Source: an uncultured Christensenellaceae bacterium
Lineage (GTDB): Bacteria; Bacillota; Clostridia; Christensenellales; Aristaeellaceae
Assembly: GCA_905236495.1 (NCBI GenBank)
Contig: CAJOPV010000074.1
Location: 1-16,527, forward strand
DNA: 16,527 bases
Direction: 5' to 3'
The notes beneath the pieces are model-generated. The model was not told the origin of the DNA. It worked only from the letters and a program-made list of their open reading frames with translations, and ran no database searches. The translations under genes and the position numbers were made by a program. Below, piece by piece: positions 1-7,097 of the stretch; within the stretch, counting starts at the first letter, position 1, and every line of letters begins with the position of its first letter.

Positions 1-551
1 CCCACGTAATCGATGGCGTTCTTGGCGTTGATGGGAGGGCCGGGGAACTTGGATTTATCCGTAATCAGGGTATCCAGCTTTTCGGCGGTCTTAAGGCCGA
101 TGGCCTGGGCCGTCGCCTCGTCGCTGAAGGTCACGTCGATGGTGACGGTGCGGCCCGTTTCGTCCGCTTCGTCATAGCCCCAGGCGATCCTTTCCTGCAG
201 CCGTCCGGTGGTCAGATCGTGCTGGGTAGCCAGGTCCAATTCATCCACGATGGCCTGGTAAAAATCGCGCTTGCCGATGACGCTGCTGACCTGGCTGTAC
301 TGCAGCACGGCGATCTTTCCATCCGCGTCCTTCAGATATCCCATGGCGTTATAGTTGTTATCCACCATGCGCACCTGGGTCCTGTAAGCGGCGTCGCTGT
401 ATTCCTTGGGCAGAACATGCTCGCACAGGTACCACGTCAGCAGGCAGCAGAGCAGAACGCCCACCTGCGCCAGGATGATGTGGACAGCCAAGGGGAGTTT
501 CCGCTTCGGATCCTTCAGACGTGCATCAAACGCTTGGTTCGTCATAGACAT
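1..551 (-). CDS. Membrane-anchored protein of unknown function, 3' end missing
   Basis: The reading frame starts at ATG 551-549 and stays open to the left edge, so the C-terminus is outside the window. I chose this start because AAGGA lies 6 nt upstream; a second in-frame ATG at 545 is possible but its spacing is longer. About 183 residues are visible: a short basic N-terminus (RLKDPKRK), one hydrophobic segment at roughly residues 20-42 (LAVHIILAQVGVLLCCLL), then a polar region that is probably extracytoplasmic. The arrangement loosely recalls Wzz/YveK-like chain-length determinants or other single-pass proteins, but I do not recognise the family. It lies about 100 bp downstream of the sugar-binding protein, behind an intrinsic terminator, with no promoter of its own that I can see. 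It is therefore probably expressed by readthrough. Confidence 0.75.
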   Translation of the reverse strand, partial: MSMTNQAFDARLKDPKRKLPLAVHIILAQVGVLLCCLLTWYLCEHVLPKEYSDAAYRTQVRMVDNNYNAMGYLKDADGKIAVLQYSQVSSVIGKRDFYQAIVDELDLATQHDLTTGRLQERIAWGYDEADETGRTVTIDVTFSDEATAQAIGLKTAEKLDTLITDKSKFPGPPINAKNAIDYV

Positions 552-575
552 CCCCGTTCCTTTTCTTTCAGATTG

Positions 576-612
576 AAAATGGCCGGAGCCAACGGTGATT
601 GGCTCCGGCCAT
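576..612 (-). terminator. Intrinsic terminator after the sugar-binding protein gene
   Basis: A 14-bp perfect stem (579-592 paired with 599-612) with the 6-nt loop CGGTGA sits 43 bp past the stop codon of the 655-2163 gene. On the minus strand the stem ends in TTTT (579-576), then CAATC. The stem is very stable but the U-run is short, so some readthrough into the 551-1 gene is plausible. Confidence 0.85.
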
Positions 613-654
613 CCGGCTCAAATGGCTGGATTGCAGAATCAGCCGTAAAAGGCG

Positions 655-2163
655 TTATTCGGCAATGAGCGTGATTTCGCCGGTCGCTTCGTCAAACTGC
701 ACGGTGTAGGTGCCGCCCTCAGCCACAACGTAGTTGTCGGCGGGGAAGGCGTTGTCCCAGCTCAGGCCCTGACGCACTTTGAATTCAGTGCCGGCGGGGA
801 TTTCATAGGGCTGTTCGGTGACCCACAGGCCAGCGTCGTTCTTAACCAAAGTCAGGTCGTCGGTCCAGGTGGACTTGCCGTCGCTGTAATCGGTGAAGAA
901 GAAGCCGTCGGCGGCATTGTACATGCCGATGATGGTCCAGCCGTACTTCACGTCGTCGGAGAGGGTGAAGAGCTCGGCGATCTTATTGTAGTAGTTATCC
1001 AGCGCCAGCTGCAGCCCGGCATCGTCGGTAGCGGCCTTCACGTCGTCACCGATGACCTTGGCGATATCCCACCAGGAACCGTGGATCTGGCCCTGCACAT
1101 GAGCGTAGGGCGCCTGAGCAGCCAGGGCCACCAGGCCGGGGTTGGCCTGCACGGCCTCATTGGCCTGAGCATTCAGGTTGGAGGGGCCCCAGGAACGGGC
1201 TTCAAACCGCTGGAGCTGGCATTCTTCGCCGGTGAGGTACTGGGCCAGCTGCCGCAGGGCATCGGCCTTTTCCTTATCCACCTGGGGCTTCACGCCCATC
1301 AGCTTGCAGCCGGAGAAGGAGCCCAGGTGATACTGAACGCCATCCACCTCGAAGGAGGGCAGATCGGTAACGCCCATGTTGTCGCCCAGGATGCCCTTGA
1401 CGGTTTCATAGTCCCAGGTGCCGGAGACAACGATGGCGGCGCCGGAGGCAAAGTTGGTGCCGGCGGAGGAGCTGTTGTGATAGGGAGAATCCACCAGCTT
1501 CTTCATGCCCTTGACGGCGATGAGGCCTTCGGGGCTGTTGAAGGTGTCATGCACTTCCACGAAATCGCCGCCGTCCGTGACCCATTCGGATACGCAGCCG
1601 GTGCCGAAGAAGAAGGAAGCCAGATACCAGGCGGAGGACTGCATTTCAAAGCAGAAGAACTTCTGGGCGGCTTCGCAGTCGGCGATCAGCGCTTCCAGGG
1701 AATCCACGTCTTCCTCGGGGATGACGGACTTGTCATAGTACATGAAGTAGCCGTTATCGGCGGTGAGGGGATAGGCGTACATCGCATCGCCGGAAGAGGC
1801 GGCGGCAACGGCGCTGACGTCGTTGGTGGCCTTGATTTCCTCAGCCAGATCGGCGGGCAGCTGGGTCAGGGCGCCGGCCTGGAGCAGACGGGCGAACTGG
1901 TCCTGCGCGAAGCAGAAGATGTCGGCGCCGGCTTCCACGTCGGTGATCATGCTGGTGGCGGCGTCCGCTTCGGACACGGCCTCCACCGTGGCGGCGAACT
2001 TCACATCGCTGTTGGCGTTGAAGTTTTCGATCTGCTTGATTGTCAGATCCTTGATTTCTTCAGCGGCCCAGACCGTGATTTCAAAGGTGGTTTCGGCGCT
2101 GGCGGTCAGGCACAGAGACAGCGCCATGATCGCGGCCATTACCAGGGCGAGAAACTTTTTCAT
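655..2163 (-). CDS. Extracellular sugar ABC transporter binding protein (MalE-like) with C-terminal carbohydrate-binding-like module
   Basis: This 502-residue protein has an N-terminal signal peptide (basic MKK, hydrophobic core, likely cut after TASA) and a family 1 solute-binding fold. Typical MalE-like stretches include ITVWAAEE near residue 29, DIFCFAQDQFARLLQAG and AYPLTADNGYFMYYDKS. Such proteins capture oligosaccharides outside the cell for an ABC importer. No good lipobox is seen; LSLC has Leu at -1. The last ~95 residues (about 408-502), with TEFKVRQGLSWDNAF and GTYTVQFDEATGEI, go beyond the usual ~400-residue fold. They resemble the small beta-sandwich modules of SusE/SusF proteins and the X25 modules of pullulanases (inference from motif shape). 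The gene has its own promoter, AAGGA before the ATG, and a terminator, so it appears monocistronic. No permease or ATPase for it is in the window. The substrate is probably an alpha-glucan or galactan oligosaccharide, undecided. Confidence 0.9.
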   Translation of the reverse strand: MKKFLALVMAAIMALSLCLTASAETTFEITVWAAEEIKDLTIKQIENFNANSDVKFAATVEAVSEADAATSMITDVEAGADIFCFAQDQFARLLQAGALTQLPADLAEEIKATNDVSAVAAASSGDAMYAYPLTADNGYFMYYDKSVIPEEDVDSLEALIADCEAAQKFFCFEMQSSAWYLASFFFGTGCVSEWVTDGGDFVEVHDTFNSPEGLIAVKGMKKLVDSPYHNSSSAGTNFASGAAIVVSGTWDYETVKGILGDNMGVTDLPSFEVDGVQYHLGSFSGCKLMGVKPQVDKEKADALRQLAQYLTGEECQLQRFEARSWGPSNLNAQANEAVQANPGLVALAAQAPYAHVQGQIHGSWWDIAKVIGDDVKAATDDAGLQLALDNYYNKIAELFTLSDDVKYGWTIIGMYNAADGFFFTDYSDGKSTWTDDLTLVKNDAGLWVTEQPYEIPAGTEFKVRQGLSWDNAFPADNYVVAEGGTYTVQFDEATGEITLIAE

Positions 2164-2187
2164 GGGAAATCATCCTTTCTTATTTTT

Positions 2188-2231
2188 CCACAGGAAAACA
2201 AACCTCTTCGGTGTGCGCAGCTTGCCTGTGG
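2188..2231 (-). promoter_or_regulatory. Inverted repeat in the 5' leader of the sugar-binding protein gene
   Basis: CCACAGG (2231-2225) and CCTGTGG (2194-2188) are a perfect 7-bp inverted repeat. They lie inside the ~77-nt untranslated leader, between the predicted start of transcription near 2240 and the ribosome-binding site. It could be an RNA hairpin or an operator half-site pair. The spacing of 30 nt between the arms makes either reading tentative. Confidence 0.3.
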
Positions 2232-2246
2232 TTTCTTATCGTGCTT

Positions 2247-2275
2247 ATTGTAGTATCCTTTGGGTGATTTGTCAA
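2247..2275 (-). promoter_or_regulatory. Near-consensus sigma-A promoter for the sugar-binding protein gene
   Basis: Minus-strand TTGACA (2275-2270) and TACAAT (2252-2247) are separated by exactly 17 nt. An A-rich stretch (ATTAAAAAAA) directly upstream could act as an UP element. Transcription would start near 2240, giving a ~77-nt leader. The promoter lies between the galactanase stop and the binding-protein start, so the binding protein can be made separately from the upstream genes. Confidence 0.85.
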
Positions 2276-2314
2276 TGTTTTTTTAATGAATACCAGAAAA
2301 CACATGCATGGGAA

Positions 2315-4258
2315 TCACTTCACCGAATTGAGCATCGCGTCGTCGATCTTGCCCCAGGCGCCGTTGCCCGCGCCCTGGCATTTGACGTAAATGCCCACGG
2401 TGACGGGGGTGTCCTTGGGATGGGTAAAGGCCACCGTGCCGGCGTGCCAGTCGTTATAGCCGGTGAGGGAGAGGGGAGAAACGCCCGCCGTTTCGCCGTT
2501 CACCTTCACATAGGCGTAAATATCCGTATCCCCTCCGTCGCTTCCCATGATGGAGATGGTGAATTTGAAATCCCCTTCGGGCAGCGCAGTCACCTGCTGT
2601 TCCAGGGTGAATTCCACGCTATTTTGGGCGGCGCTCCAGAAATGGGCGTGCCTGGTGCCGGTGAGGGAATCGGTCTTTTTCTCTTCGATATACAGCTCGT
2701 CCGCTTTCTTCAGATCGGTGAATACCCAGGCGTCGCTGCCCTCCTCAAAGCTGTAATCGGTGAGATAATTGAATTCCACCATGGAAACGTAGCACTTGGC
2801 CTCCATGTCCCCGGCCCGGCCCTTGATTTCATAGATGGCGGGGCCGGAGGAGTGCATCTTTTCGTCCATTTCGGGCGTCAGATCCCATATGACGGGCACG
2901 GCCTGCCGGCTGTCGTCGGTCATGACGGCGTTCACCGTATCGGGCAATGCCAGGGGCGCGTTCAGATCGCAGATCAGGTTCACATCCTCCAGGGCGTCGG
3001 GCTGGGGGGGGATCTCGTTGCCCGTTCTCATCAGGGAAAACACCTTCAGGCTCTCCAGAGGATGCCCCCAGCGATCGAAGAAGGCCTGATTATCCACCGC
3101 GCTGCCGCCGTAGTATTTGCCCGCGTCGGCGGGATCGTAGGCCGCGGCGTAGCTGCTGGCCCAGCCGGAGCCGTAGGTTTCCCACTTTTCGTGGTTCTCC
3201 TCCCAGCTGGTATTGCCCACGGTGATCCAGGCCCCTTCCCAATACACCACGCCGATGCCCGCCCCGTTCGTGCGGTTCACCACCGTATCGGTGATATTGC
3301 GGATGGCGTTGGCCTGGCCCTGAGGGGTGAAGGGATAATCCTTCACGATGCCGCCCCCGTCCCCGATGGTGTTGCCCGAAAAGTCGGTATCCTCCGGGGT
3401 GTAGGCGTAGGAGGTCTCCATCACCATCACCTTTTTGCCGTAGGTATCGGCGATCTCCGTGAGCACCTGGGACAGGTTTTCCAGGGTGCCGTGCCAGTAG
3501 GGGTAATAGGAAGTGGCGAACACGTCGTAATCCACCTGATAATAGGCCATCTTTTGGGCGTAGGTCTTATAGCTGCCCGCCTTTTCCGGGTTGGCAAAAT
3601 GCAGCGCCACCAGCGCGTCGGGATATACCTCCCGGGTAGCCCGGGCACCGGCCTGCATGAGATACTGAATATTGAACCACAGCTTTTCCCCGCACAGCAG
3701 GTTATTGGTTTCATTCCCGGTCTGCACCATGCCCACGCTGACCCCGGCGGCCTTCAATTGCTCCAGGCATTCTTTGGTGAACTGATACACCGCCTCGGTC
3801 TTGGCTTCGATATCCATGCCCTTCCAGGCCAGGGGCACCATTTGCTTTCCGGGGTCCGCCCAGAAATCGGAGTAATGGAAATCCACCAGCAGCTTCATGC
3901 CGTTTGCCGTGGCCCGTTTGCCGATCTCCACCGCCGTGTTGATATCGCAGTTGCCGCCGCCGTAGCCGTTGCCGTCCTGATCGAAGGGATGGTTCCACAC
4001 CCGGACGCGGATGAAATTCACGCCGTTTTCCGCCAGCACCCGGAAAAGATCGGCCTCGTTTCCGTCAAAATCGTAATACCTGACGCCGCTGGCCTCCTCG
4101 GCAAGCACCGAGGAAATATCCATGCCCAGGATGAAATCCTCCGGCAGGTTTTCCACCTTTTTTACGTACAGGGTGCTTTCGCTGTTCCCTTCCGCCAGGG
4201 CGGGAAACGCCGGGCAGCAAAGCAGCGCCGCCAAAGCCAGGATCAAAAGCCGGTTCAT
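2315..4258 (-). CDS. Secreted arabinogalactan endo-beta-1,4-galactanase, GH53, with Ig-like and CBM61-like domains
   Basis: GH53 enzymes cut beta-1,4-galactan, the backbone of type I arabinogalactan in pectin. A signal peptide (MNRLLILALAALLCC, cut near ALA) is followed by the catalytic barrel at about residues 40-410, with FILGMDISS near its start. The likely acid/base is Glu184 (VQTGNETNN) and the nucleophile Glu282 (VMVMETSYAYT), numbered from the GTG at 4261. Residues ~420-495 look like a bacterial Ig-like (Big_4) linker domain. Residues ~498-648 (YSFEEGSDAW, GKIDDAMLNSVK) fit CBM61, a beta-1,4-galactan-binding module known from GH53 enzymes. AGGAGG precedes both the GTG at 4261 and the ATG at 4258; I chose ATG. 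It is the third gene of a run from 5320, 16 nt after its neighbour. No lipobox or wall-anchor motif is visible, so the enzyme is probably released. Confidence 0.93.
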   Translation of the reverse strand: MNRLLILALAALLCCPAFPALAEGNSESTLYVKKVENLPEDFILGMDISSVLAEEASGVRYYDFDGNEADLFRVLAENGVNFIRVRVWNHPFDQDGNGYGGGNCDINTAVEIGKRATANGMKLLVDFHYSDFWADPGKQMVPLAWKGMDIEAKTEAVYQFTKECLEQLKAAGVSVGMVQTGNETNNLLCGEKLWFNIQYLMQAGARATREVYPDALVALHFANPEKAGSYKTYAQKMAYYQVDYDVFATSYYPYWHGTLENLSQVLTEIADTYGKKVMVMETSYAYTPEDTDFSGNTIGDGGGIVKDYPFTPQGQANAIRNITDTVVNRTNGAGIGVVYWEGAWITVGNTSWEENHEKWETYGSGWASSYAAAYDPADAGKYYGGSAVDNQAFFDRWGHPLESLKVFSLMRTGNEIPPQPDALEDVNLICDLNAPLALPDTVNAVMTDDSRQAVPVIWDLTPEMDEKMHSSGPAIYEIKGRAGDMEAKCYVSMVEFNYLTDYSFEEGSDAWVFTDLKKADELYIEEKKTDSLTGTRHAHFWSAAQNSVEFTLEQQVTALPEGDFKFTISIMGSDGGDTDIYAYVKVNGETAGVSPLSLTGYNDWHAGTVAFTHPKDTPVTVGIYVKCQGAGNGAWGKIDDAMLNSVK

Positions 4259-4274
4259 CACGTCGGTCCTCCTT

Positions 4275-4844
4275 TTATTGCATTTTCAGCAGCAGCCGCG
4301 CCGCGTCCGCCGCCAGGTCATCTGCCGCGTTTTCTATTTCTCCGTTGTGGCGGGAGGCCGCCCCGAAGACCAGGTAATAATCCTCCTGGGGCTCTCCCGG
4401 CACCAGGTATTTGATGTATTCGGTGGTGATGCCCCGGCCCTCTTTGGCGTCGTAAGCCCGAACGCCCAGGGGCACGCCCGCCAGGGTATAGAGGGAAGCC
4501 TCCTCCCGGAACATTTCCGGCAGGGGCGCAAACCAATCCCGGTATGCTTCCATATGGGAGCATCGCACGATGAACAGGTCCGCGTTGGTCAGCGTTTCCC
4601 CGTCGAACATGGCGTAGGTAAAGGGCTTTACCTGCACCATTTTCAGCCTGTTGCCCAGTTCCTCCTCCAGCACAGACGCCAGCGCCGTATCCCCGGGCAC
4701 CTCGGTGTCTATGCAGAGCACCAGCTTGTTTTCCGCTGCCGTATCGGTGATCTGAATGAACACAAAGCCCCACACCAGCACGCACAGCATGGCCCACAGC
4801 GCAAGGGGCGGCACCATGGAAAGGATGCGTTTCAGCTTTTTCAT
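4275..4844 (-). CDS. Single-pass membrane protein of unknown function
   Basis: A 189-residue protein with a basic N-terminus (MKKLKR), one membrane segment at about residues 10-33, and a soluble domain of ~150 residues that is probably outside the cell. The soluble part alternates beta-like and helical stretches (NKLVLCIDTEV, NADLFIVRCSHMEAY, LAGVPLGVRAYDA), somewhat like half of a periplasmic-binding fold, but I do not recognise a family. Its ATG overlaps the stop of the upstream gene by 4 nt (ATGA), so translation is probably coupled. It ends 16 nt before the galactanase ATG. The position suggests a role in galactan use or product sensing; this is inference from context only. Confidence 0.8.
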   Translation of the reverse strand: MKKLKRILSMVPPLALWAMLCVLVWGFVFIQITDTAAENKLVLCIDTEVPGDTALASVLEEELGNRLKMVQVKPFTYAMFDGETLTNADLFIVRCSHMEAYRDWFAPLPEMFREEASLYTLAGVPLGVRAYDAKEGRGITTEYIKYLVPGEPQEDYYLVFGAASRHNGEIENAADDLAADAARLLLKMQ

Positions 4845-5320
4845 GGCAGCACCTCATAGGCCGTAATGTACTGGCGGATCACCCGGATCTTCACGGGCTG
4901 CCCCAGGGGCAATAGATGAGCGTACCGGGCGTCCAGCCGCAAGGATACGGGCTCCTCCGCCGTTTCCAGCCGGGCCTTCTGCACCCGGATGCCCCGGGGG
5001 ATCTGGAAGGTGCTGTCCTCCAGATAGAAAACGCCCTCCATTTCCTCCCAAGGCTCGTTCAGCATGCTTTGGATGTGGCGCTTTTCCGCCCGGTTGGGGC
5101 GATAGATGAAGGCGAGGATCAGGATAGCCGCCCACCCGGGCAGGATGGACAGCCCCAGCACCCAGCGAAACAAAAGCGCCGCGTTGGCGGTGCGCACCCG
5201 GGTGCATAAAAAGGCGCACAGGCCCCAGAAAACCGTCACCAGCAGGATGGCCCAGATCAGGCTTGCTTTGGCGGCCTTTTCACAGCGCCGGAAGGATTGT
5301 TGGGTGTAAAGCTGCGTCAT
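4841..5320 (-). CDS. Small membrane protein with two transmembrane helices, unknown function
   Basis: A 159-residue protein beginning MTQLYTQQSF. The frame extends upstream to 5440, but the ATG at 5320 is preceded by GAAAGGGAA at good spacing, while the longer version would start upstream of the predicted transcription start. Two hydrophobic segments lie at about residues 20-40 and 51-73, followed by a basic stretch (YRPNRAEKRH) and an ~80-residue soluble tail. By the positive-inside rule the tail is cytoplasmic. The tail is rich in short beta-like runs (GVFYLEDSTFQIPRGI, VKIRVIRQYITAYEV). It is the first gene of the run leading to the galactanase and overlaps the next gene by 4 nt. I do not recognise its family. 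Confidence 0.78.
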   Translation of the reverse strand: MTQLYTQQSFRRCEKAAKASLIWAILLVTVFWGLCAFLCTRVRTANAALLFRWVLGLSILPGWAAILILAFIYRPNRAEKRHIQSMLNEPWEEMEGVFYLEDSTFQIPRGIRVQKARLETAEEPVSLRLDARYAHLLPLGQPVKIRVIRQYITAYEVLP

Positions 5321-5354
5321 GGGCGATTCCCTTTCCCGTTTTTTTTCTGCGGTG

Positions 5355-5383
5355 ATTATATCATGTTTTCCGGCGCTTGACAA
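5355..5383 (-). promoter_or_regulatory. Promoter of the membrane-protein/galactanase operon
   Basis: On the minus strand TTGTCA (5383-5378), a 17-nt spacer and a perfect TATAAT (5360-5355). TG one base before the -10 box makes it an extended -10 promoter. Transcription would start near 5348, leaving a leader of about 28 nt. Its -35 box shares bases with the -35 box of the oppositely directed amylase promoter. Confidence 0.85.
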
Positions 5384-5406
5384 GCAACGGGGTTTCGTGA
5401 GATAGT
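5377..5406 (+). promoter_or_regulatory. Promoter of the amylase/arabinofuranosidase operon
   Basis: A perfect TTGACA at 5377-5382 is followed after 18 nt by GATAGT (5401-5406), a 4/6 match to the -10 consensus. TAGTAT at 5403 is an alternative but would need a 20-nt spacer. Transcription would start near 5413. The -35 box overlaps the minus-strand -35 box by five bases. Confidence 0.6.
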
Positions 5407-5438
5407 ATGCATAGCGACAAATGAAAGAAGGGATTCCC

Positions 5439-7091
5439 ATGAAACGATGGCTCTGCGCGGTGCTTGCGGCGATGCTGCTGGGATGCTGCGCCGCCCTTGC
5501 GGAGGAAGAATATTCGGGCCCGGATTACCAGATCAATGCGGACGGGGAGGCCGTGGTCGATGACGTGACGCTGACGGGCCTTCAAACGCCGGATGATAAC
5601 GCCCGGGTGTTTTACGAGATTTTCGTGGGCTCCTTTTCCGATTCCGACGGGGATGGGATCGGGGACCTGCGGGGCATCATCAGCCGCATGGATTACCTGA
5701 ACGACGGCGATCCCTTTTCCGGGGTGAGCCTGGGGGTGGAGGGCATCTGGCTGACCCCCATTTTCGCTTCTCCTACCTATCATAAATACGACGTGACGGA
5801 TTTTTACCGGGTCGATCCCGCCTTCGGCACGGAGGAGGACCTAAAGGAGCTCATCAGCCTGTGCCATTCGCGGGACGTGAAGATCATCCTGGATCTGCCC
5901 ATCAATCATACCGCCACGGATAACCGCTGGTTCAGAAACTTCGTCAACGCTCACCTGATGCATAACCCCCATAACAGCTACTATAACTTTTTCAACTGGC
6001 TGGGGGAAGGGGAGCAGGCCGCCGCCGGGAAGCATTATGCCAAGGCGATGGGCACCGGCATGGATCTGCGCTACGAGGCCAATTTTTCCGATTCCATGCC
6101 GGAGCCGGATTTTGACCAGCCCCTGGTGCGAGAAACCTTCCTGAACGTGGCGCTGCATTACCTGGAGCTGGGGGTGGATGGCTTCCGCTTTGACGCCGCC
6201 AAATACATCTATTACGGCGACAATCAAAAGAGCGCGGAATTTTGGGATTGGTACGTGGGCGAACTGAAAAAGGCGAAGCCCGACCTGTACGCCGTAGCCG
6301 AGGTTTGGGATGGGGACGGGGTGATCGATCGGTACGTGCCCATCATGAACTGCTTCAATTTCACCGCCAGCCAGGTCAGCGGCATCATTGCCGAGACCGC
6401 CCAGGCGGGGAACGTGAACCGCTTCACCGCCTATATCCAGCGCACGGCGGAGCGCCTGCAGGCCCTGCGGCAGGACGCCATGAACGTCCTGTTCATCTCC
6501 AATCACGATATGGACCGGGCTGTGGGCTATCTGCCCATGACGTCGGGCAGGATGGCGGTGGCGGCGAATTTGTATCTGCTGTCGCCCGGCTCTCCCTTCA
6601 TCTATTACGGCGAGGAGATCGGCCTGAGGGGCTCCCGGGGCGCCGCCAATACGGATGCCAACCGCCGCCTGGCGATGCTGTGGGGGGATGGGGATACGGT
6701 CAGCGACCCGGAGGGCGCCACCCTGGCAAAAAACAAGCAGACCCCCTATTCCGTCAGCGATTTGAAGCGCATGAGCACCAGCCTGCTCAATCATTATAAG
6801 AAGCTGCTGATGATCCGCAAGGCCAACCCGGAGATCGCCCGGGGGGATTATCACGCCCTGACGCTGGAGGGCACCAAAATGGGGGGCTTTGTGAGCACCT
6901 GGAACGGAAGCAGCGTACTGGTTCTGCACAATACCACCATGAAGCCCCTGACGCTGGATCTGTCCGAGGCTGCTTTGGCTCAATACACCCGGATCGTGGG
7001 AGCCCCGGGTATCGGCCGGGCCATACTGGAGGGCACGGTATTGACCCTGGAGGCCCAGACCAGCGCGGTGCTCCGGGAAGAAGGAAGGTAA
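5439..7091 (+). CDS. Secreted GH13 alpha-amylase, possibly a lipoprotein
   Basis: A 550-residue alpha-amylase family enzyme that hydrolyses alpha-1,4-glucans outside the cell. The start at 5439 (MKRWLCAVLA) has GAAGGG just upstream; the earlier in-frame ATG at 5421 lacks such a site and would hide the signal peptide. LLGC at residues 13-16 fits a lipobox, so membrane anchoring through Cys16 is likely; cutting after ALA instead would release the protein. Family motifs are present: DSDGDGIGDL (68-77), DLPINH (152-157), GFRFDAAKY with nucleophile Asp252, AVAEVW with acid/base Glu288, and FISNHD with Asp357. Motifs such as PTYHKYDVTDFY recall subfamily GH13_36, which includes lipid-anchored amylases (inference). 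No extra binding module is seen. The GH127 gene follows after 6 nt, so the two are cotranscribed. Confidence 0.93.
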   Translation: MKRWLCAVLAAMLLGCCAALAEEEYSGPDYQINADGEAVVDDVTLTGLQTPDDNARVFYEIFVGSFSDSDGDGIGDLRGIISRMDYLNDGDPFSGVSLGVEGIWLTPIFASPTYHKYDVTDFYRVDPAFGTEEDLKELISLCHSRDVKIILDLPINHTATDNRWFRNFVNAHLMHNPHNSYYNFFNWLGEGEQAAAGKHYAKAMGTGMDLRYEANFSDSMPEPDFDQPLVRETFLNVALHYLELGVDGFRFDAAKYIYYGDNQKSAEFWDWYVGELKKAKPDLYAVAEVWDGDGVIDRYVPIMNCFNFTASQVSGIIAETAQAGNVNRFTAYIQRTAERLQALRQDAMNVLFISNHDMDRAVGYLPMTSGRMAVAANLYLLSPGSPFIYYGEEIGLRGSRGAANTDANRRLAMLWGDGDTVSDPEGATLAKNKQTPYSVSDLKRMSTSLLNHYKKLLMIRKANPEIARGDYHALTLEGTKMGGFVSTWNGSSVLVLHNTTMKPLTLDLSEAALAQYTRIVGAPGIGRAILEGTVLTLEAQTSAVLREEGR

Positions 7092-7097
7092 ATTGGC

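Noticed and set aside
2110..2125. Lipobox LSLC in the sugar-binding protein signal peptide
   Set aside because: Leu directly before Cys does not fit the usual small residue at -1, and a good type I site (TASA) follows.
1081..4414. Very long open frames on the plus strand opposite the binding-protein and galactanase genes
   Set aside because: They lie antisense to genes with clear family motifs. Their His/Gly/Val/Ala-rich translations have no recognisable domain; GC-ending codons of the real genes leave few stops in that frame.
5404..5413. ATGCAT palindromes near several promoters (2303, 5407, 11859) as a common operator
   Set aside because: The same 6-mer also occurs within the amylase gene near 5957, and a few copies are expected by chance in a window this size; flanking bases do not match.
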